From positions 1-64,000 of the forward strand of contig JAJDNF010000001.1 of NCBI GenBank assembly GCA_022340805.1: a stretch of DNA of 64,000 bases. Reading direction: 5' to 3'. The notes beneath the pieces were generated by a model. It did no database searches. It had not been told where the DNA came from and saw only the letters and a program-made list of their open reading frames with translations. Made by a program: the position numbers and the translations under genes. This document shows, in pieces, positions 19,061 to 28,534 of the stretch (within the stretch, counting starts at the first letter, position 1; the number at the start of each line of letters is the position of its first letter). Source of the stretch: Chromatiaceae bacterium. Lineage in GTDB: Bacteria > Pseudomonadota > Gammaproteobacteria > Chromatiales > Chromatiaceae.

Positions 19061-19731
19061 GCCGCGGGATATTTGTCACCGGTACCGATACGGGCTGCGG
19101 CAAGACCCATGTCGCGCAGGCCCTGATCCGTGCGCTGCGCGCCCGCGGGCTGCGCGTGGCTGGCTTCAAACCCGTGGCGGCAGGCGCCGATTGGTGCGAC
19201 GGCGAACTGCGCAATGACGATGCCCTGGCGCTGAAGCGCGAGGCTGGCCACGCGGCGGCGTACGCCACGATCAATCCGTATTGCCTCGAGGCCGCCGTTG
19301 CCCCCCACCTGGCAGCGGCCGAGGCCGGGGTGGCGATCGAGCTCGGCGTGATCCTTGCCGCGTATGCGCAGCTGGCGGCGCGCAGCGATGTCGTGGTCGT
19401 CGAGGGTGCCGGCGGCTGGCTGGTGCCGCTCGGTCCCGGCCTGGACATGCAGGGTGTGGCCCTGGCGCTGGGCCTGCCGGTGCTGCTGGTGGTGGGATTG
19501 CGGCTCGGCTGCCTCAATCATGCCTTGCTCAGCGAGCGGGCCATCCTGGCCGGCGGCGGGCGTCTGCTCGGCTGGATCGGTTCGCAGGTGGATCCTGGTA
19601 TGGCCCGCCTGAACGGCAATGTCGCCACGTTGACCGAGCGCCTCGGCGCGCCCTGCCTCGGGGTCATTGCGCACCCGGCCTCGCGCGAGCGGCTGGACCC
19701 GCCCCGCCCGCTGACGCTGGAAGGTCTCTGA
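19057..19731 (+). CDS. bioD: ATP-dependent dethiobiotin synthetase
   Basis: Closes the ureido ring of biotin using CO2 and ATP. It is 224 aa long, with the P-loop variant GTDTGCGKTHVA at the N-terminus, FKPVAAG, and the VVVEGAGGWLVPL motif. It is the last gene of the operon. No bioA (the DAPA aminotransferase) is in the window, so that step must be encoded elsewhere. The 221 bases after it are conspicuously AT-rich and hold the control region of the oxidase locus. Confidence 0.95.
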   Translation: MSRGIFVTGTDTGCGKTHVAQALIRALRARGLRVAGFKPVAAGADWCDGELRNDDALALKREAGHAAAYATINPYCLEAAVAPHLAAAEAGVAIELGVILAAYAQLAARSDVVVVEGAGGWLVPLGPGLDMQGVALALGLPVLLVVGLRLGCLNHALLSERAILAGGGRLLGWIGSQVDPGMARLNGNVATLTERLGAPCLGVIAHPASRERLDPPRPLTLEGL

Positions 19732-19764
19732 ACGGACTCAAGCCGACCGGTACGCGACGTGTCT

Positions 19765-19778
19765 TTGATCATTGTCAA
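19765..19778 (+). promoter_or_regulatory. FNR/ANR-like box upstream of the aa3 oxidase locus
   Basis: TTGAT-CATT-GTCAA matches nine of ten positions of the FNR consensus TTGAT-N4-ATCAA. It lies in the AT-rich bioD-DUF2244 gap, about 175 bases before the first ORF. A TAGAAT hexamer (19784-19789) lies just downstream. That geometry would put the box inside the promoter and favour repression, but the true start site is unknown. Confidence 0.5.
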
Positions 19779-19952
19779 AAAATTAGAATATTAGAGAACT
19801 CAAATACCATAAAAAGATTTTTAACTGATCCAGCTCAAATTTGGTTGGAATCCACCCGGAGGGCGCGCTACCCTCGCACGGCGAAAAAATGACCGGGTGT
19901 TGTTTTGTTCGGGTCGACGCTCGATGTGTGAAGCGCTGGGGATGTCTTGCTG

Positions 19953-20453
19953 ATGGTGATCTCCGACGACAGTCCCGACTCCAGGTTGCGTCGGGTCGTG
20001 ATCCGGCCAAACCGTTCGCTGAGCTGGCGCCAGTCGATGATATTCCTCGGCGCAATCGCAGTGCCGTTGCTGTTGTTCGGTGTCGTGCTCGCGTTCGAGG
20101 GATTCTGGCTGGTCTTGCCGTTTGCGGGGCTCGAGCTGGGCGCGCTGTTCGCCTGTTTATACCTGGTGTCGCATGCGTCGTTGCGCTGCGAGGTGGTGTC
20201 CATCGGGGATGCTGTGGTTACGGTCGAGAAGGGTCGCGATCGGGGCCGCTGCCCGGAAAAGGGCGGTCCTGAAGAGCGCGTCGAGTTCGCGCGCGGCTGG
20301 GTCCGGGTCGAGTTGTCGAACAGCCCCGGTCACTGGTATCCGCACCGCCTGTGGATCGGCGCTTCCGGAAGGCGCGTCGAGATCGGGGGATTCCTGGTCG
20401 ACGATGAGAAGGCTGAGCTTGCTGCAGAGTTGCACAGGCTGCTTTCCGCATGA
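19953..20453 (+). CDS. DUF2244 domain-containing membrane protein
   Basis: A 166-aa protein with two adjacent hydrophobic helices (about residues 28-48 and 52-72) after a basic N-terminus, and a C-terminal soluble domain ending in VDDEKAELAAELHRLL. This matches the DUF2244 family, which is regularly found directly upstream of cytochrome c oxidase subunit II in proteobacteria; its function is unknown. The ATG at 19953 is preferred to the TTG two codons earlier. It is probably transcribed with ctaC, 70 bases downstream. Confidence 0.8.
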   Translation: MVISDDSPDSRLRRVVIRPNRSLSWRQSMIFLGAIAVPLLLFGVVLAFEGFWLVLPFAGLELGALFACLYLVSHASLRCEVVSIGDAVVTVEKGRDRGRCPEKGGPEERVEFARGWVRVELSNSPGHWYPHRLWIGASGRRVEIGGFLVDDEKAELAAELHRLLSA

Positions 20454-20523
20454 AATTTTTGCGCACCGCCGGACGCGGGGCGCGCTGCAACATATAACGA
20501 TTGATCTCGGGGGGACCGAAGCT

Positions 20524-21666
20524 GTGAGACTAATGCGTAAGCTGGCCGGCATTTCGACGGCATATCTGGGGGCGGCGTTCACGTCAGCGCATGCTGACTA
20601 CGCGCTCAATATGCGTCAGGGGGTCACGAGCACGAGCCAGAGCGTGTATGACCTGCACATGATTATCTTCTGGGTGTGCTGCGTGATTGGCGTCGTGGTG
20701 TTCGGCGCGATGATTTACTCCATCGTCAACCACCGCAAGTCCAAGGGTGCGGTAGCGGCGCAGTTTCATGAGAGCACGACGATGGAGATCCTGTGGACCG
20801 TCGTGCCTATCGTGATCCTGGTCAGTATGGCGATCCCCGCGACCAATACCCTGCTGGCCATGGAAGATACCGGCGATGCTGAAATGACCATCAAGGTCAC
20901 CGGTATCCAGTGGAAGTGGAAATACGACTACGTCGACGGCGATGCCGCCGGGGTGTCGTTCATCAGTTCGCTGCATCCGGATCACAACCAGGCGCGCCTG
21001 CTGGGCTCCGGCGCGGATGTGACCCAGTTCGGTGACAACTACCTGATGGAAGTTGATAACCCGGTGGTTATTCCGACCGGTAAGAAGGTGCGCTTCCTGT
21101 TGACCGCCGCGGATGTGATCCATTCCTGGTGGGTGCCCGATCTTGGCTGGAAGAAGGATGCGATCCCCGGTTTTGTGAACGAGGCCTGGACCAAGCTCGA
21201 CGAGCCCGGCACTTACCGCGGCAAGTGTGCCGAGTTGTGCGGCAAGGACCATGGCTTCATGCCGATCGTGGTGGTTGCCAAGTCTCCCGAAGATTACGCG
21301 CTGTGGGTCGCCGAGCAGAAGGGCGCAGCCGCGGCCGCCGCCGCGTCGGCAGATCGTGAATGGACCGCAGAGGAGCTGATCGCGAAGGGCGAGCAGGTCT
21401 ATACCGCGAACTGTGCCGCCTGTCATCTGGCCAATGGCCAGGGCGTGCCGCCGGCATTCCCGGCGCTTGCCGGCAGCGCGATTGCGACCGGTGATCTGGC
21501 TGCACACATAGACCGCGTGCTGAACGGCAAGGCGGGTACCGCGATGGCGGCATACCGCAGCATCCTCAATGATGCGGATCTTGCCGCGGTGATTTCCTAC
21601 GAGCGCAACGCCTGGGGCAACAGTGCCGGTGTCGTTCAGCCAGCTGCAATCAAGGCAGCACGTTAA
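20524..21666 (+). CDS. ctaC: Cytochrome c oxidase subunit II with fused cytochrome c domain
   Basis: A 380-aa periplasm-facing subunit that receives electrons from cytochrome c. It has a signal peptide, two transmembrane helices (near residues 45-67 and 86-108) and a cupredoxin domain whose CuA ligands are intact in [14 protein letters not shown]-terminal class I cytochrome c domain carries CAACH. The fusion marks a caa3-type oxidase. The GTG start has GGGGGGA eight bases upstream; an ATG three codons later is the alternative. The long track extension is spurious. Confidence 0.95.
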   Translation: MRLMRKLAGISTAYLGAAFTSAHADYALNMRQGVTSTSQSVYDLHMIIFWVCCVIGVVVFGAMIYSIVNHRKSKGAVAAQFHESTTMEILWTVVPIVILVSMAIPATNTLLAMEDTGDAEMTIKVTGIQWKWKYDYVDGDAAGVSFISSLHPDHNQARLLGSGADVTQFGDNYLMEVDNPVVIPTGKKVRFLLTAADVIHSWWVPDLGWKKDAIPGFVNEAWTKLDEPGTYRGKCAELCGKDHGFMPIVVVAKSPEDYALWVAEQKGAAAAAAASADREWTAEELIAKGEQVYTANCAACHLANGQGVPPAFPALAGSAIATGDLAAHIDRVLNGKAGTAMAAYRSILNDADLAAVISYERNAWGNSAGVVQPAAIKAAR

Positions 21667-21692
21667 GCATTAACTCTGGGAGAGTCTTCAAG

Positions 21693-23273
21693 ATGAGTAC
21701 CGCTACAGCAACTCACGACGAACATCATGACCACGGGCCGGCCAAGGGCCTGATGCGCTGGGTAACCACCACCAACCACAAAGACATCGGGACCCTGTAC
21801 CTGCTGTTCGCGCTGGTCATGTTCTTCATCGGCGGCGCCATGGCCATGGTGATCCGTGCGGAGCTGTTCCAGCCGGGTCTGCAACTCGTTGATCCGCAGT
21901 TCTTCAATTCGATGACCACGGTGCACGCGCTGGTGATGATCTTCGGTGCGGTCATGCCGGCTTTCACCGGCTTGGCCAACTGGCTGATCCCGATGATGAT
22001 CGGCGCACCGGACATGGCGCTACCGCGCATGAACAACTTCTCGTTCTGGATCCTGCCGTTTGCGTTCTCGCTGTTGTTGTCGACCTTCTTCATGAATGGC
22101 GGTGGCCCGGCTGGCGGCTGGACCCTGTACCCGCCGCTGTCGCTGCAGATGGGTGACGGCTTCCCGTTCCTGATCTTCGCGATCCACCTGGCCGGAATCT
22201 CGTCGATCATGGGCTCGATCAACATCGTCGTCACGATCCTGAACATGCGCGCACCGGGCATGACCCTGATGAAGATGCCGCTGTTCGTCTGGACCTGGCT
22301 GATCACTGCCTATCTGCTGATCGCGACGATGCCGGTGCTGGCCGGTGCGGTGACCATGCTGCTGACCGACAAGTTCGCCGGCACCAGCTTCTTCAGTGCG
22401 GCCGGCGGTGGCGATCCGGTGATGTTCCAGCATATCTTCTGGTTCTTCGGACACCCCGAGGTGTACATCCTGATCCTGCCGGCGTTCGGCATCGTCTCGG
22501 CGATCGTCCCGACCTTCGCGCGCAAACCGCTGTTCGGCTACAGCTCGATGGTGTACGCGACCGCCTCGATCGCGTTCCTGTCGTTCATCGTGTGGGCTCA
22601 CCACATGTTCACGGTGGGCATGCCGGTGGTCGGTGAGCTGTTCTTCATGTACGCCACGATGATGATCGCGGTGCCGACCGGGGTGAAGGTGTTCAACTGG
22701 GTGTCGACCATGTGGAAGGGCTCGATGACCTTCGAGACGCCCATGCTGTTCGCGGTCGGTTTCATCATCATGTTTACCATCGGTGGGTTCTCGGGCCTGA
22801 TGCTGGCCATCGCGCCGGCCGACTTCCAGTACCACGATACCTATTTCGTGGTTGCTCACTTCCACTACGTGCTGGTCACAGGTGCGGTCTACTCGATCAT
22901 GGCCGCCGCCTACTACTGGCTGCCGAAGTGGACCGGTAATATGTACGATGAAAAGCTGGGCAAGATGCATTTCTGGATCTCGACCGTCTCGGTCAACGTG
23001 CTGTTCTTCCCGCAGCACTTCCTCGGTCTGGCCGGCATGCCGCGCCGCATCCCGGACTATTCGGTGCAGTTCACCGACTGGAACGTGATCTCATCGATCG
23101 GCGGTTTCGTGTTCGGTGCGTCGCAGCTGATGTTTGCCTACGTGGTCATCAAGACCATTCGCGGCGGCGAGAAGGCCACCAGCCAGGTGTGGGAAGGCGC
23201 GCATGGTCTGGAATGGACTCTGCCGTCTCCGCCTCCTTACCACAGCTTCACCGAGGCGCCTGAGGTCAAGTAA
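21693..23273 (+). CDS. ctaD: Cytochrome c oxidase subunit I
   Basis: The catalytic subunit (526 aa, 12 helices) of the aa3-type haem-copper oxidase. It opens with HKDIGTLY and has the haem a ligand histidine in [10 protein letters not shown]. The CuB/His-Tyr region [15 protein letters not shown] carries the K-channel Glu/Tyr, then HHMFTVG and the paired histidines in VAHFHYVL. It is a proton-pumping enzyme of the inner membrane. A 9-bp hairpin follows the stop, before the small protein gene. Confidence 0.98.
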   Translation: MSTATATHDEHHDHGPAKGLMRWVTTTNHKDIGTLYLLFALVMFFIGGAMAMVIRAELFQPGLQLVDPQFFNSMTTVHALVMIFGAVMPAFTGLANWLIPMMIGAPDMALPRMNNFSFWILPFAFSLLLSTFFMNGGGPAGGWTLYPPLSLQMGDGFPFLIFAIHLAGISSIMGSINIVVTILNMRAPGMTLMKMPLFVWTWLITAYLLIATMPVLAGAVTMLLTDKFAGTSFFSAAGGGDPVMFQHIFWFFGHPEVYILILPAFGIVSAIVPTFARKPLFGYSSMVYATASIAFLSFIVWAHHMFTVGMPVVGELFFMYATMMIAVPTGVKVFNWVSTMWKGSMTFETPMLFAVGFIIMFTIGGFSGLMLAIAPADFQYHDTYFVVAHFHYVLVTGAVYSIMAAAYYWLPKWTGNMYDEKLGKMHFWISTVSVNVLFFPQHFLGLAGMPRRIPDYSVQFTDWNVISSIGGFVFGASQLMFAYVVIKTIRGGEKATSQVWEGAHGLEWTLPSPPPYHSFTEAPEVK

Positions 23274-23283
23274 TGACCGGGCT

Positions 23284-23305
23284 GCCCCCGCCACGCGGCG
23301 GGGGC
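23284..23305 (+). repeat. Intra-operon hairpin after ctaD
   Basis: A perfect 9-bp stem GCCCCCGCC / GGCGGGGGC with loop ACGC lies in the 48 bases between ctaD and the next small gene. It has no T-run. A 3'-end stabiliser or processing site for the abundant ctaC-ctaD message is the likeliest role. Confidence 0.55.
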
Positions 23306-23321
23306 GGTCGGCGAGATTGCA

Positions 23322-23438
23322 ATGCAGCAAGCAGAAGACAAATCCAAGTCCAATATCCGGCTGGCCGTCATCCTGGGTCTGGTGGCGCTCGGCTTCTTCC
23401 TGATGGGCCTGTACCTGGCAGCAGGCAAGGGGGGCTGA
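23322..23438 (+). CDS. Small single-helix cytochrome oxidase-associated protein (38 aa)
   Basis: This ORF is too short for the track. It reads MQQAEDKSKSN followed by a hydrophobic helix (about residues 13-34) and a short GKGG tail. Tiny proteins of this shape occur between ctaD and ctaG in many beta- and gammaproteobacteria and are annotated as cytochrome oxidase small assembly protein. The stop lies four bases before the ctaG start, which supports translation. The molecular role is unknown; an assembly factor or extra subunit is inferred from position. Confidence 0.75.
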   Translation: MQQAEDKSKSNIRLAVILGLVALGFFLMGLYLAAGKGG

Positions 23439-23442
23439 GGCA

Positions 23443-23994
23443 ATGACGGCAGCTGGCCACAAGCGCAATGGCCGTTCCTTTGCCCGTGTCGCGATGGTGG
23501 CGGTGGCGATGTTCGGCTTCGGTTACCTGTTGGTGCCGCTGTACGACGTGTTCTGCGAGATCACCGGCCTGAACGGAAAGACCGGTCGGATCGACGAGGC
23601 CGCAGTGGTGGCGCGCTATGAACCGGACGTGTCGCGCGTGATCACCGTTCAGTTTGTTGCCAACAACAACGTCGGGATGCCGTGGGAGTTCGGCCCGAGT
23701 GTCGCGAGCCTGGAGGTTCACCCGGGCCAGATCTATGCGACCTCGTTCACCGCGCGCAACCCGACTGGCCACAACATGGTGGCCCAGGCCGTGCCGAGCG
23801 TTGCGCCGAACAAGGCCAGTCGTTATTTCAACAAGACCGAGTGTTTCTGCTTCAACCAGCAGCCATTGGCTGCAGGCGAGAGCAAGGATATGCCGCTGCG
23901 TTTTATTGTCGATCCGAAGCTGCCCAGGGACGTCCGTACCCTGACCCTGGCATATACGATTTTCGATGTGACGCAGCAGGTAGCCGTAAATTAA
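23443..23994 (+). CDS. ctaG: Cytochrome c oxidase assembly protein CtaG (Cox11)
   Basis: Delivers copper to the CuB site of subunit I. It is 183 aa with one N-terminal transmembrane helix (about residues 13-30) and a periplasmic immunoglobulin-like domain. The copper-binding motif CFCFNQQPL and the upstream LYDVFCEITG motif are intact. The start ATG follows GAGG. It lies in the standard order ctaD-small protein-ctaG-ctaE. Confidence 0.95.
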   Translation: MTAAGHKRNGRSFARVAMVAVAMFGFGYLLVPLYDVFCEITGLNGKTGRIDEAAVVARYEPDVSRVITVQFVANNNVGMPWEFGPSVASLEVHPGQIYATSFTARNPTGHNMVAQAVPSVAPNKASRYFNKTECFCFNQQPLAAGESKDMPLRFIVDPKLPRDVRTLTLAYTIFDVTQQVAVN

Positions 23995-24075
23995 TTAGCA
24001 TCGGCGTTGCTCGATGAGTCCGCCGGTCCGACTGTAACCACGTAAATCAAGACTCAAACATCCTGGGGGGGACAC

Positions 24076-24936
24076 ATGGTACACACAGGTGACCATTACT
24101 ACGTGCCACATGGCAGCCACTGGCCTATCGTTGCCAGCGTTGCGCTGTTCACTGGCGTGATCGGCGCGGCAAATTGGTTCAACGGCCATGCCTCCGGGCA
24201 GATGCTGTTGCTGCTGGGCCTCGCGCTGGTGGCGTTCATGATGTTCGGCTGGTTCGGCACGGTCATCAACGAGAGCCTGAAGGGCATGTACAACGAGCAG
24301 GTCGATCGCTCGTTCCGCCAGGGGATGATGTGGTTCATCTTCTCCGAGGTGATGTTCTTCGCCGCGTTCTTCGGCGCCCTGTTCTATGCGCGTGTGCTGT
24401 CAGTGCCGTGGCTGCTGGGTGGCGACTTCTCCACCCACGAATACCTGTGGAGCGGTTTCGGCGAGTCCTGGCCGACCAACGGCCCCGGCAACGTCGGCGG
24501 CGACTTCGTGAACATGGGGGCATGGGGTATTCCGGCGATCAACACGCTGCTGCTGTTGACCTCGGGCGTGACCATCACCCTCTCGCACTGGGCGCTCAAG
24601 GCGAATGACCAAGCCAAGACGGTGCTGTGGCTGGCTGCCACGGTGGCGCTCGGTGCGACATTCCTTGGCTTCCAGGCCTACGAATACATCCACGCCTACC
24701 ACGAGCTCAACCTGACGCTCGGCTCAGGCATCTATGGTTCGACCTTCTTTATGCTGACCGGGTTCCACGGCTTCCACGTCACCATGGGCACGATCATGCT
24801 GATCGTGATCACCTTGCGTGCCGCGAAGGGACATTTCTCGCCGGAGCACCATTTCGCCTTTGAAGGCGTGGCCTGGTACTGGCACTTCGTGGATGTGGTC
24901 TGGCTGGGCCTGTTTATCTTCGTCTACGTGCTGTAA
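24076..24936 (+). CDS. ctaE: Cytochrome c oxidase subunit III
   Basis: A 286-aa integral membrane subunit with seven predicted helices, including the typical FRQGMMWFIFSEVMFFAAFF with the conserved glutamate and the end motif WYWHFVDVVWLGLF. It stabilises the catalytic core and its proton uptake. A GGGGGGGA site lies just before the ATG. An imperfect GC-rich hairpin (about 24944-24974) follows the stop where the DUF2909 gene converges. Confidence 0.96.
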   Translation: MVHTGDHYYVPHGSHWPIVASVALFTGVIGAANWFNGHASGQMLLLLGLALVAFMMFGWFGTVINESLKGMYNEQVDRSFRQGMMWFIFSEVMFFAAFFGALFYARVLSVPWLLGGDFSTHEYLWSGFGESWPTNGPGNVGGDFVNMGAWGIPAINTLLLLTSGVTITLSHWALKANDQAKTVLWLAATVALGATFLGFQAYEYIHAYHELNLTLGSGIYGSTFFMLTGFHGFHVTMGTIMLIVITLRAAKGHFSPEHHFAFEGVAWYWHFVDVVWLGLFIFVYVL

Positions 24937-24994
24937 GTCGACGCCCGGGCCCGGCCGATGCCGGGTCTGGGCGGGGGCGGCATTCGACGCAGTC

Positions 24995-25234
24995 CTAATT
25001 CCGCGGTGCGGTTTCTGCGGGACGCTCGGGATAGAGGCCATGGGGCTCGATTACGCCGAGGCCGATCAGGATCATCAGAAAGGCAAACAGTCCGATAGAC
25101 AGGCCGATACGCAGCGTGAGCGCACGCAGGGTGCGACGCGAATCGCCCTTGTCATTGACCAGGTAGTACAGGCCGGATCCGAGACTGGCGATGATGCCGA
25201 CGAACACGAGAACGATGATGACCTTGATCCACAC
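24995..25234 (-). CDS. DUF2909 twin transmembrane protein
   Basis: A 79-aa protein with two hydrophobic helices joined by the polar loop NDKGDSRRTLRALTLR, the pattern of the DUF2909 (twin TM) family. That family is found within oxidase gene clusters of gammaproteobacteria. The likely start is GTG at 25234, with AGAGGA about ten bases upstream; the track ORF extends far beyond this. It is antisense to the operon direction, between ctaE and the SURF1 gene, with which it is divergent (51 bases). Function unknown. Confidence 0.75.
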   Translation of the reverse strand: MWIKVIIVLVFVGIIASLGSGLYYLVNDKGDSRRTLRALTLRIGLSIGLFAFLMILIGLGVIEPHGLYPERPAETAPRN

Positions 25235-25285
25235 GACGACAGATTCCTCTTTGCAGGCCGCGGCAGTATAGCAGCCCGCTATCGC

Positions 25286-26059
25286 ATGAAGATCCCGCCG
25301 CTGCATATCGGTCGTTACCGTTTCGCCCCGGCCTTGTGGCCAAGCGTGGCATTCGCCTGCGTGTTTCCCGTGCTGCTCAGCCTGGGCTACTGGCAGATGG
25401 GGCGTGCGACGGCCAAGCAGGCGATGCTCGAACAGCGCGCGGCGAGCGAGCTGGCGGCGCCGTTGCCGCTGGATCGGCGCACCCCGCTGAGCGTGGCCGA
25501 CCGCTATCGCCCTGCCCGGGTGCGTGGCCACTACGTCGACGAGCAGCAGTGGCTGCTCGACAATCGTGTTTACCAGGGGCAGCCGGGGTACCACGTGTTC
25601 ACCCCATTTCGCATCGAGGGTGAGGACGCGCCGAGCCTGCTGGTCAACCGCGGCTGGGTTTCGCTGGGTGCCTCGCGGGAGTTCCTGCCGGCGCTGCCGG
25701 TAAGCGATGATCTGGTGACGCTGAGCGGTCGGCTGGACTCTCCGGCATCGGTCGGGCTGGTGATCGGTGAGGTTCCGCTACGCAGCGTAGCGGACAGGGT
25801 CGTGGTTCAGTCGCTGGATATCCCGGCGCTGGCCGATGCGCGCAGCCTGCCGCTGCTGCGCTATGCGCTGGTGATCGACGACGGCCAGCCGGGCGGGTTG
25901 CAGTACGACTGGTCGCCGATTCCGGAGATGGGGCCCGAGAAACACCTCGGCTACGCGGTGCAGTGGTTCGGCCTCGCGGTCGCGCTCCTGATCATTTTCG
26001 TTGGGGTGAATACCCGGCTTGACGGTGACGACGGGGAGAAACATGTCGAGGCCGGATGA
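25286..26059 (+). CDS. SURF1 family cytochrome oxidase assembly protein
   Basis: A 257-aa protein with a transmembrane helix at each end (about residues 15-33 and 225-245) and a periplasmic domain between, the SURF1 layout. The first helix ends in the family pattern LGYWQMGRATAKQ, and LVNRGWVSLG and the C-terminal HLGYAVQWFGLA are typical. SURF1 helps insert haem a into subunit I. The gene overlaps the next by 17 bases. The track ORF start lies within ctaE and is not used. Confidence 0.9.
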   Translation: MKIPPLHIGRYRFAPALWPSVAFACVFPVLLSLGYWQMGRATAKQAMLEQRAASELAAPLPLDRRTPLSVADRYRPARVRGHYVDEQQWLLDNRVYQGQPGYHVFTPFRIEGEDAPSLLVNRGWVSLGASREFLPALPVSDDLVTLSGRLDSPASVGLVIGEVPLRSVADRVVVQSLDIPALADARSLPLLRYALVIDDGQPGGLQYDWSPIPEMGPEKHLGYAVQWFGLAVALLIIFVGVNTRLDGDDGEKHVEAG

Positions 26060-26657
26060 GCGGCAGGTCCGCCGCAGTCGGATCCAGCTGATCCTGATAT
26101 TCGCGCTGTTCCTGCTGCCGCCGTTGTCGGCATGGGTGGCATGGAAGTACCTGGGCACCTCTGGCGTCGAGTCGACGACCAACGCGGGCACCCTGATCGT
26201 GCCTGCCAGGCCTTTGGATCTGGCCGGGCTGCGCAGGCCCGATGGTGCGCCGTTCGTGGATGCGGATCTGCACGGGCGCTGGACCTACGTGCTGTTTGTA
26301 CCGGGTGAATGTGATGAGCGCTGCGAGCAGCAACTGTACCTTACCCGCCAGGTGCGCCTGTCGGTGAGCAAGGACATCCCGCGTGTGCAGCGCCTGGCGG
26401 TGTTCGGGCAGGCGCCGGCCGCGGCCCTGGCGCAAGAACTCGCCAGTGACCACGCGGATCTGACCTGGGTGGTGCGCGATACGGCGGCTGGCAGGCTGCT
26501 CGACAGCTTTCGTGGCGATGGATTTGGAGCCGACGGTCAGCAGTATTTTCTGATCGATCCGCTGGGCAATCTGATGATGTACTACGACCTCTCGGTCCCG
26601 GCCAAGGGGATGATGAGGGATCTGCAGAAGTTGCTGAAGATCTCGCAGATCGGATAG
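26043..26657 (+). CDS. SCO-like/thioredoxin-fold oxidase assembly protein
   Basis: A 204-aa protein with one N-terminal helix (about residues 14-36) and a periplasmic thioredoxin-like domain. A CxxxC pair appears in PGECDERC at the position of the copper-binding cysteines of SCO1/SenC. The histidine that completes the copper site in true SCO proteins is not evident; the matching stretch reads GQQYFLID. It may therefore act as a reductase or variant chaperone. Overlap with the SURF1 gene and adjacency to ctaA place it in cytochrome oxidase maturation. Confidence 0.75.
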   Translation: MSRPDERQVRRSRIQLILIFALFLLPPLSAWVAWKYLGTSGVESTTNAGTLIVPARPLDLAGLRRPDGAPFVDADLHGRWTYVLFVPGECDERCEQQLYLTRQVRLSVSKDIPRVQRLAVFGQAPAAALAQELASDHADLTWVVRDTAAGRLLDSFRGDGFGADGQQYFLIDPLGNLMMYYDLSVPAKGMMRDLQKLLKISQIG

Positions 26658-26663
26658 AGAGAA

Positions 26664-27644
26664 ATGGCTTACCACCGCTTTGTTGTCTTTGCCTGCCTGC
26701 TTGCCTTTGCCGCGATCCTGCTGGGCGCCTATACCCGCCTCGGCGACGCAGGCCTGGGCTGCCCGGACTGGCCCGGCTGCTACGGTCACCTGACCGTCCC
26801 GGCCAGCGAGGAACACGTCGCGGACAAGAGTTATCTTGAGCAGCGTGCACTGGAGCCCGAAAAGGGCTGGAAGGAGATGGTGCACCGCTACTTCGCCGGC
26901 ACCCTCGGTCTGACCATCCTGGTGATCGCGGTCTGGTCGTGGCGGCGGCGTCGCCAGTACCCTGAACAGCCGGTCTGGCTGCCCACCTTCCTGCTCGGCC
27001 TGGTCGTGTTCCAGGCCGCGCTGGGCATGTGGACCGTGACCCTGCTGCTGAAGCCGATCGTCGTGATGGGGCACCTGTTGGGCGGCTTTGCCACGTTTAG
27101 CCTGCTGGTCTTGCTGGCATTGCGCTCCGCGCGACCCAGGCCTGCGGCGGGTGATGGCCGCTGGCGCATGGCTGGCGCAATCGGGCTGTTGGTCCTAGTC
27201 GGGCAGATTGCGCTCGGCGGCTGGACCAGTTCGAACTATGCCGCGCTGGCCTGTATCGATTTTCCGACCTGTCATGGCAGTTGGGCGCCGGAGATGGATT
27301 TCGACGAGGCGTTCGTGATGTGGCGGGGTCTCGGCGTGAACTACGAATACGGCGTACTGGACCACCCGGCGCGCACCGCGATCCATGTGACCCACCGGAT
27401 TGGCGCGCTGGTCACGTTCCTGTACCTTGGCTGGCTGGTACTGTCGATCGTGCGCGCCGGCGGCAGGCTGGTCGGGGCGGCCGCGCTGGTCGGCGTGCTG
27501 CTCGTGGTCCAGATCGGACTGGGTATCGGCAATGTGCTTCTGCATTTGCCACTGGGGGTGGCGACGGCTCACAATGGCGTCGCCGCGCTGCTACTGGCTT
27601 CACTCGTTTACCTGAATTACCGATTATGGCGACAACAGCACTGA
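26664..27644 (+). CDS. ctaA: Haem A synthase (CtaA/COX15)
   Basis: Oxidises haem O to haem A for the aa3 oxidase. It is 326 aa with eight helices in two similar halves. The characteristic cysteine loop [10 protein letters not shown], a second conserved pair in [12 protein letters not shown], and the haem-ligand histidines in [28 protein letters not shown] and ATAHNGVAA are present. It starts six bases after the SCO-like gene and overlaps ctaB by 19 bases. Confidence 0.95.
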   Translation: MAYHRFVVFACLLAFAAILLGAYTRLGDAGLGCPDWPGCYGHLTVPASEEHVADKSYLEQRALEPEKGWKEMVHRYFAGTLGLTILVIAVWSWRRRRQYPEQPVWLPTFLLGLVVFQAALGMWTVTLLLKPIVVMGHLLGGFATFSLLVLLALRSARPRPAAGDGRWRMAGAIGLLVLVGQIALGGWTSSNYAALACIDFPTCHGSWAPEMDFDEAFVMWRGLGVNYEYGVLDHPARTAIHVTHRIGALVTFLYLGWLVLSIVRAGGRLVGAAALVGVLLVVQIGLGIGNVLLHLPLGVATAHNGVAALLLASLVYLNYRLWRQQH

Positions 27645-28534
27645 AAACCACCCATGCCAGCTGGCGAGACTACCTCGAGCTGTGCAAGCCGACGGTCGTA
27701 GCGCTGATCGTGTTTACCGCGGTGGTCGGCATGCTGCTGGCCGCGCCGGGCATGGTGCCGCTGGATGCGTTGGTCTTCGGCACCCTGGGTATCGGGCTCG
27801 CCGCGGGATCAGCCGCTGCGATAAACCATGTGGTCGACCAGAAGATCGACGCGATCATGGGCCGCACGCGCGGCCGACCCCTGCCGCAGGGCGCAGTCAG
27901 CAGCCGCGATGCACTGGCGTTTGCGCTGCTGATCGGTACGGTCGCGATGCTGATGCTGTGGCTGCTGGTAAATCCCCTGACCGCGATGCTGACCTTCATG
28001 TCCCTGATCGGCTATGCGGTGATCTACACGATGTACCTGAAGCGCGCGACGCCACAGAACATCGTGATTGGCGGTGCGGCCGGCGCTGCGCCACCGGTAC
28101 TCGGCTGGACGGCGGTGACCGGCAGCGTCGACCCGGGCGCGCTGTTGCTGTTCCTGATCATCTTTACCTGGACGCCGCCGCACTTTTGGGCCCTGGCGAT
28201 CCACCGCGCAGAGGAATACCGCAAGGTCGATATGCCGATGCTGCCGGTGACCCACGGGACCGACTTCACCCGTCTGCAGATCCTGCTGTACACGGTGCTG
28301 CTGCTGGTGGTGACCCTGCTGCCATATGGTTACGGAATGAGCGGTGGGTTCTACCTGGGTGGGGCGATGGTGCTCGGCCTCGGCTTTCTGTTCTACGCGG
28401 TGCGCCTGTATCGCGATGATGACGATCGCATGCCGATGCGCACCTTCGGTTATTCCATCATCTACCTGATGGCCCTGTTCGCCCTGTTGCTGGTCGATCA
28501 CTACGTTCCACCGCTGATGTCGCTGCTTGACTGA
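27626..28534 (+). CDS. ctaB: Protohaem IX farnesyltransferase (haem O synthase)
   Basis: Adds the farnesyl tail to haem B, the step before CtaA. It is a 302-aa UbiA-superfamily membrane protein. The first prenyl-diphosphate motif is [21 protein letters not shown], and the second appears in [14 protein letters not shown] after [13 protein letters not shown]. The start ATG lies inside the 3' end of ctaA. It is the last gene of the aa3 locus; the cbb3 promoter region follows. Confidence 0.96.
   Translation: MATTALKTTHASWRDYLELCKPTVVALIVFTAVVGMLLAAPGMVPLDALVFGTLGIGLAAGSAAAINHVVDQKIDAIMGRTRGRPLPQGAVSSRDALAFALLIGTVAMLMLWLLVNPLTAMLTFMSLIGYAVIYTMYLKRATPQNIVIGGAAGAAPPVLGWTAVTGSVDPGALLLFLIIFTWTPPHFWALAIHRAEEYRKVDMPMLPVTHGTDFTRLQILLYTVLLLVVTLLPYGYGMSGGFYLGGAMVLGLGFLFYAVRLYRDDDDRMPMRTFGYSIIYLMALFALLLVDHYVPPLMSLLD

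Noticed and set aside
20080-20523. N-terminal extension of CtaC in the track
   Set aside because: It overlaps the DUF2244 gene in another frame. The signal peptide and ribosome site fit the GTG at 20524.
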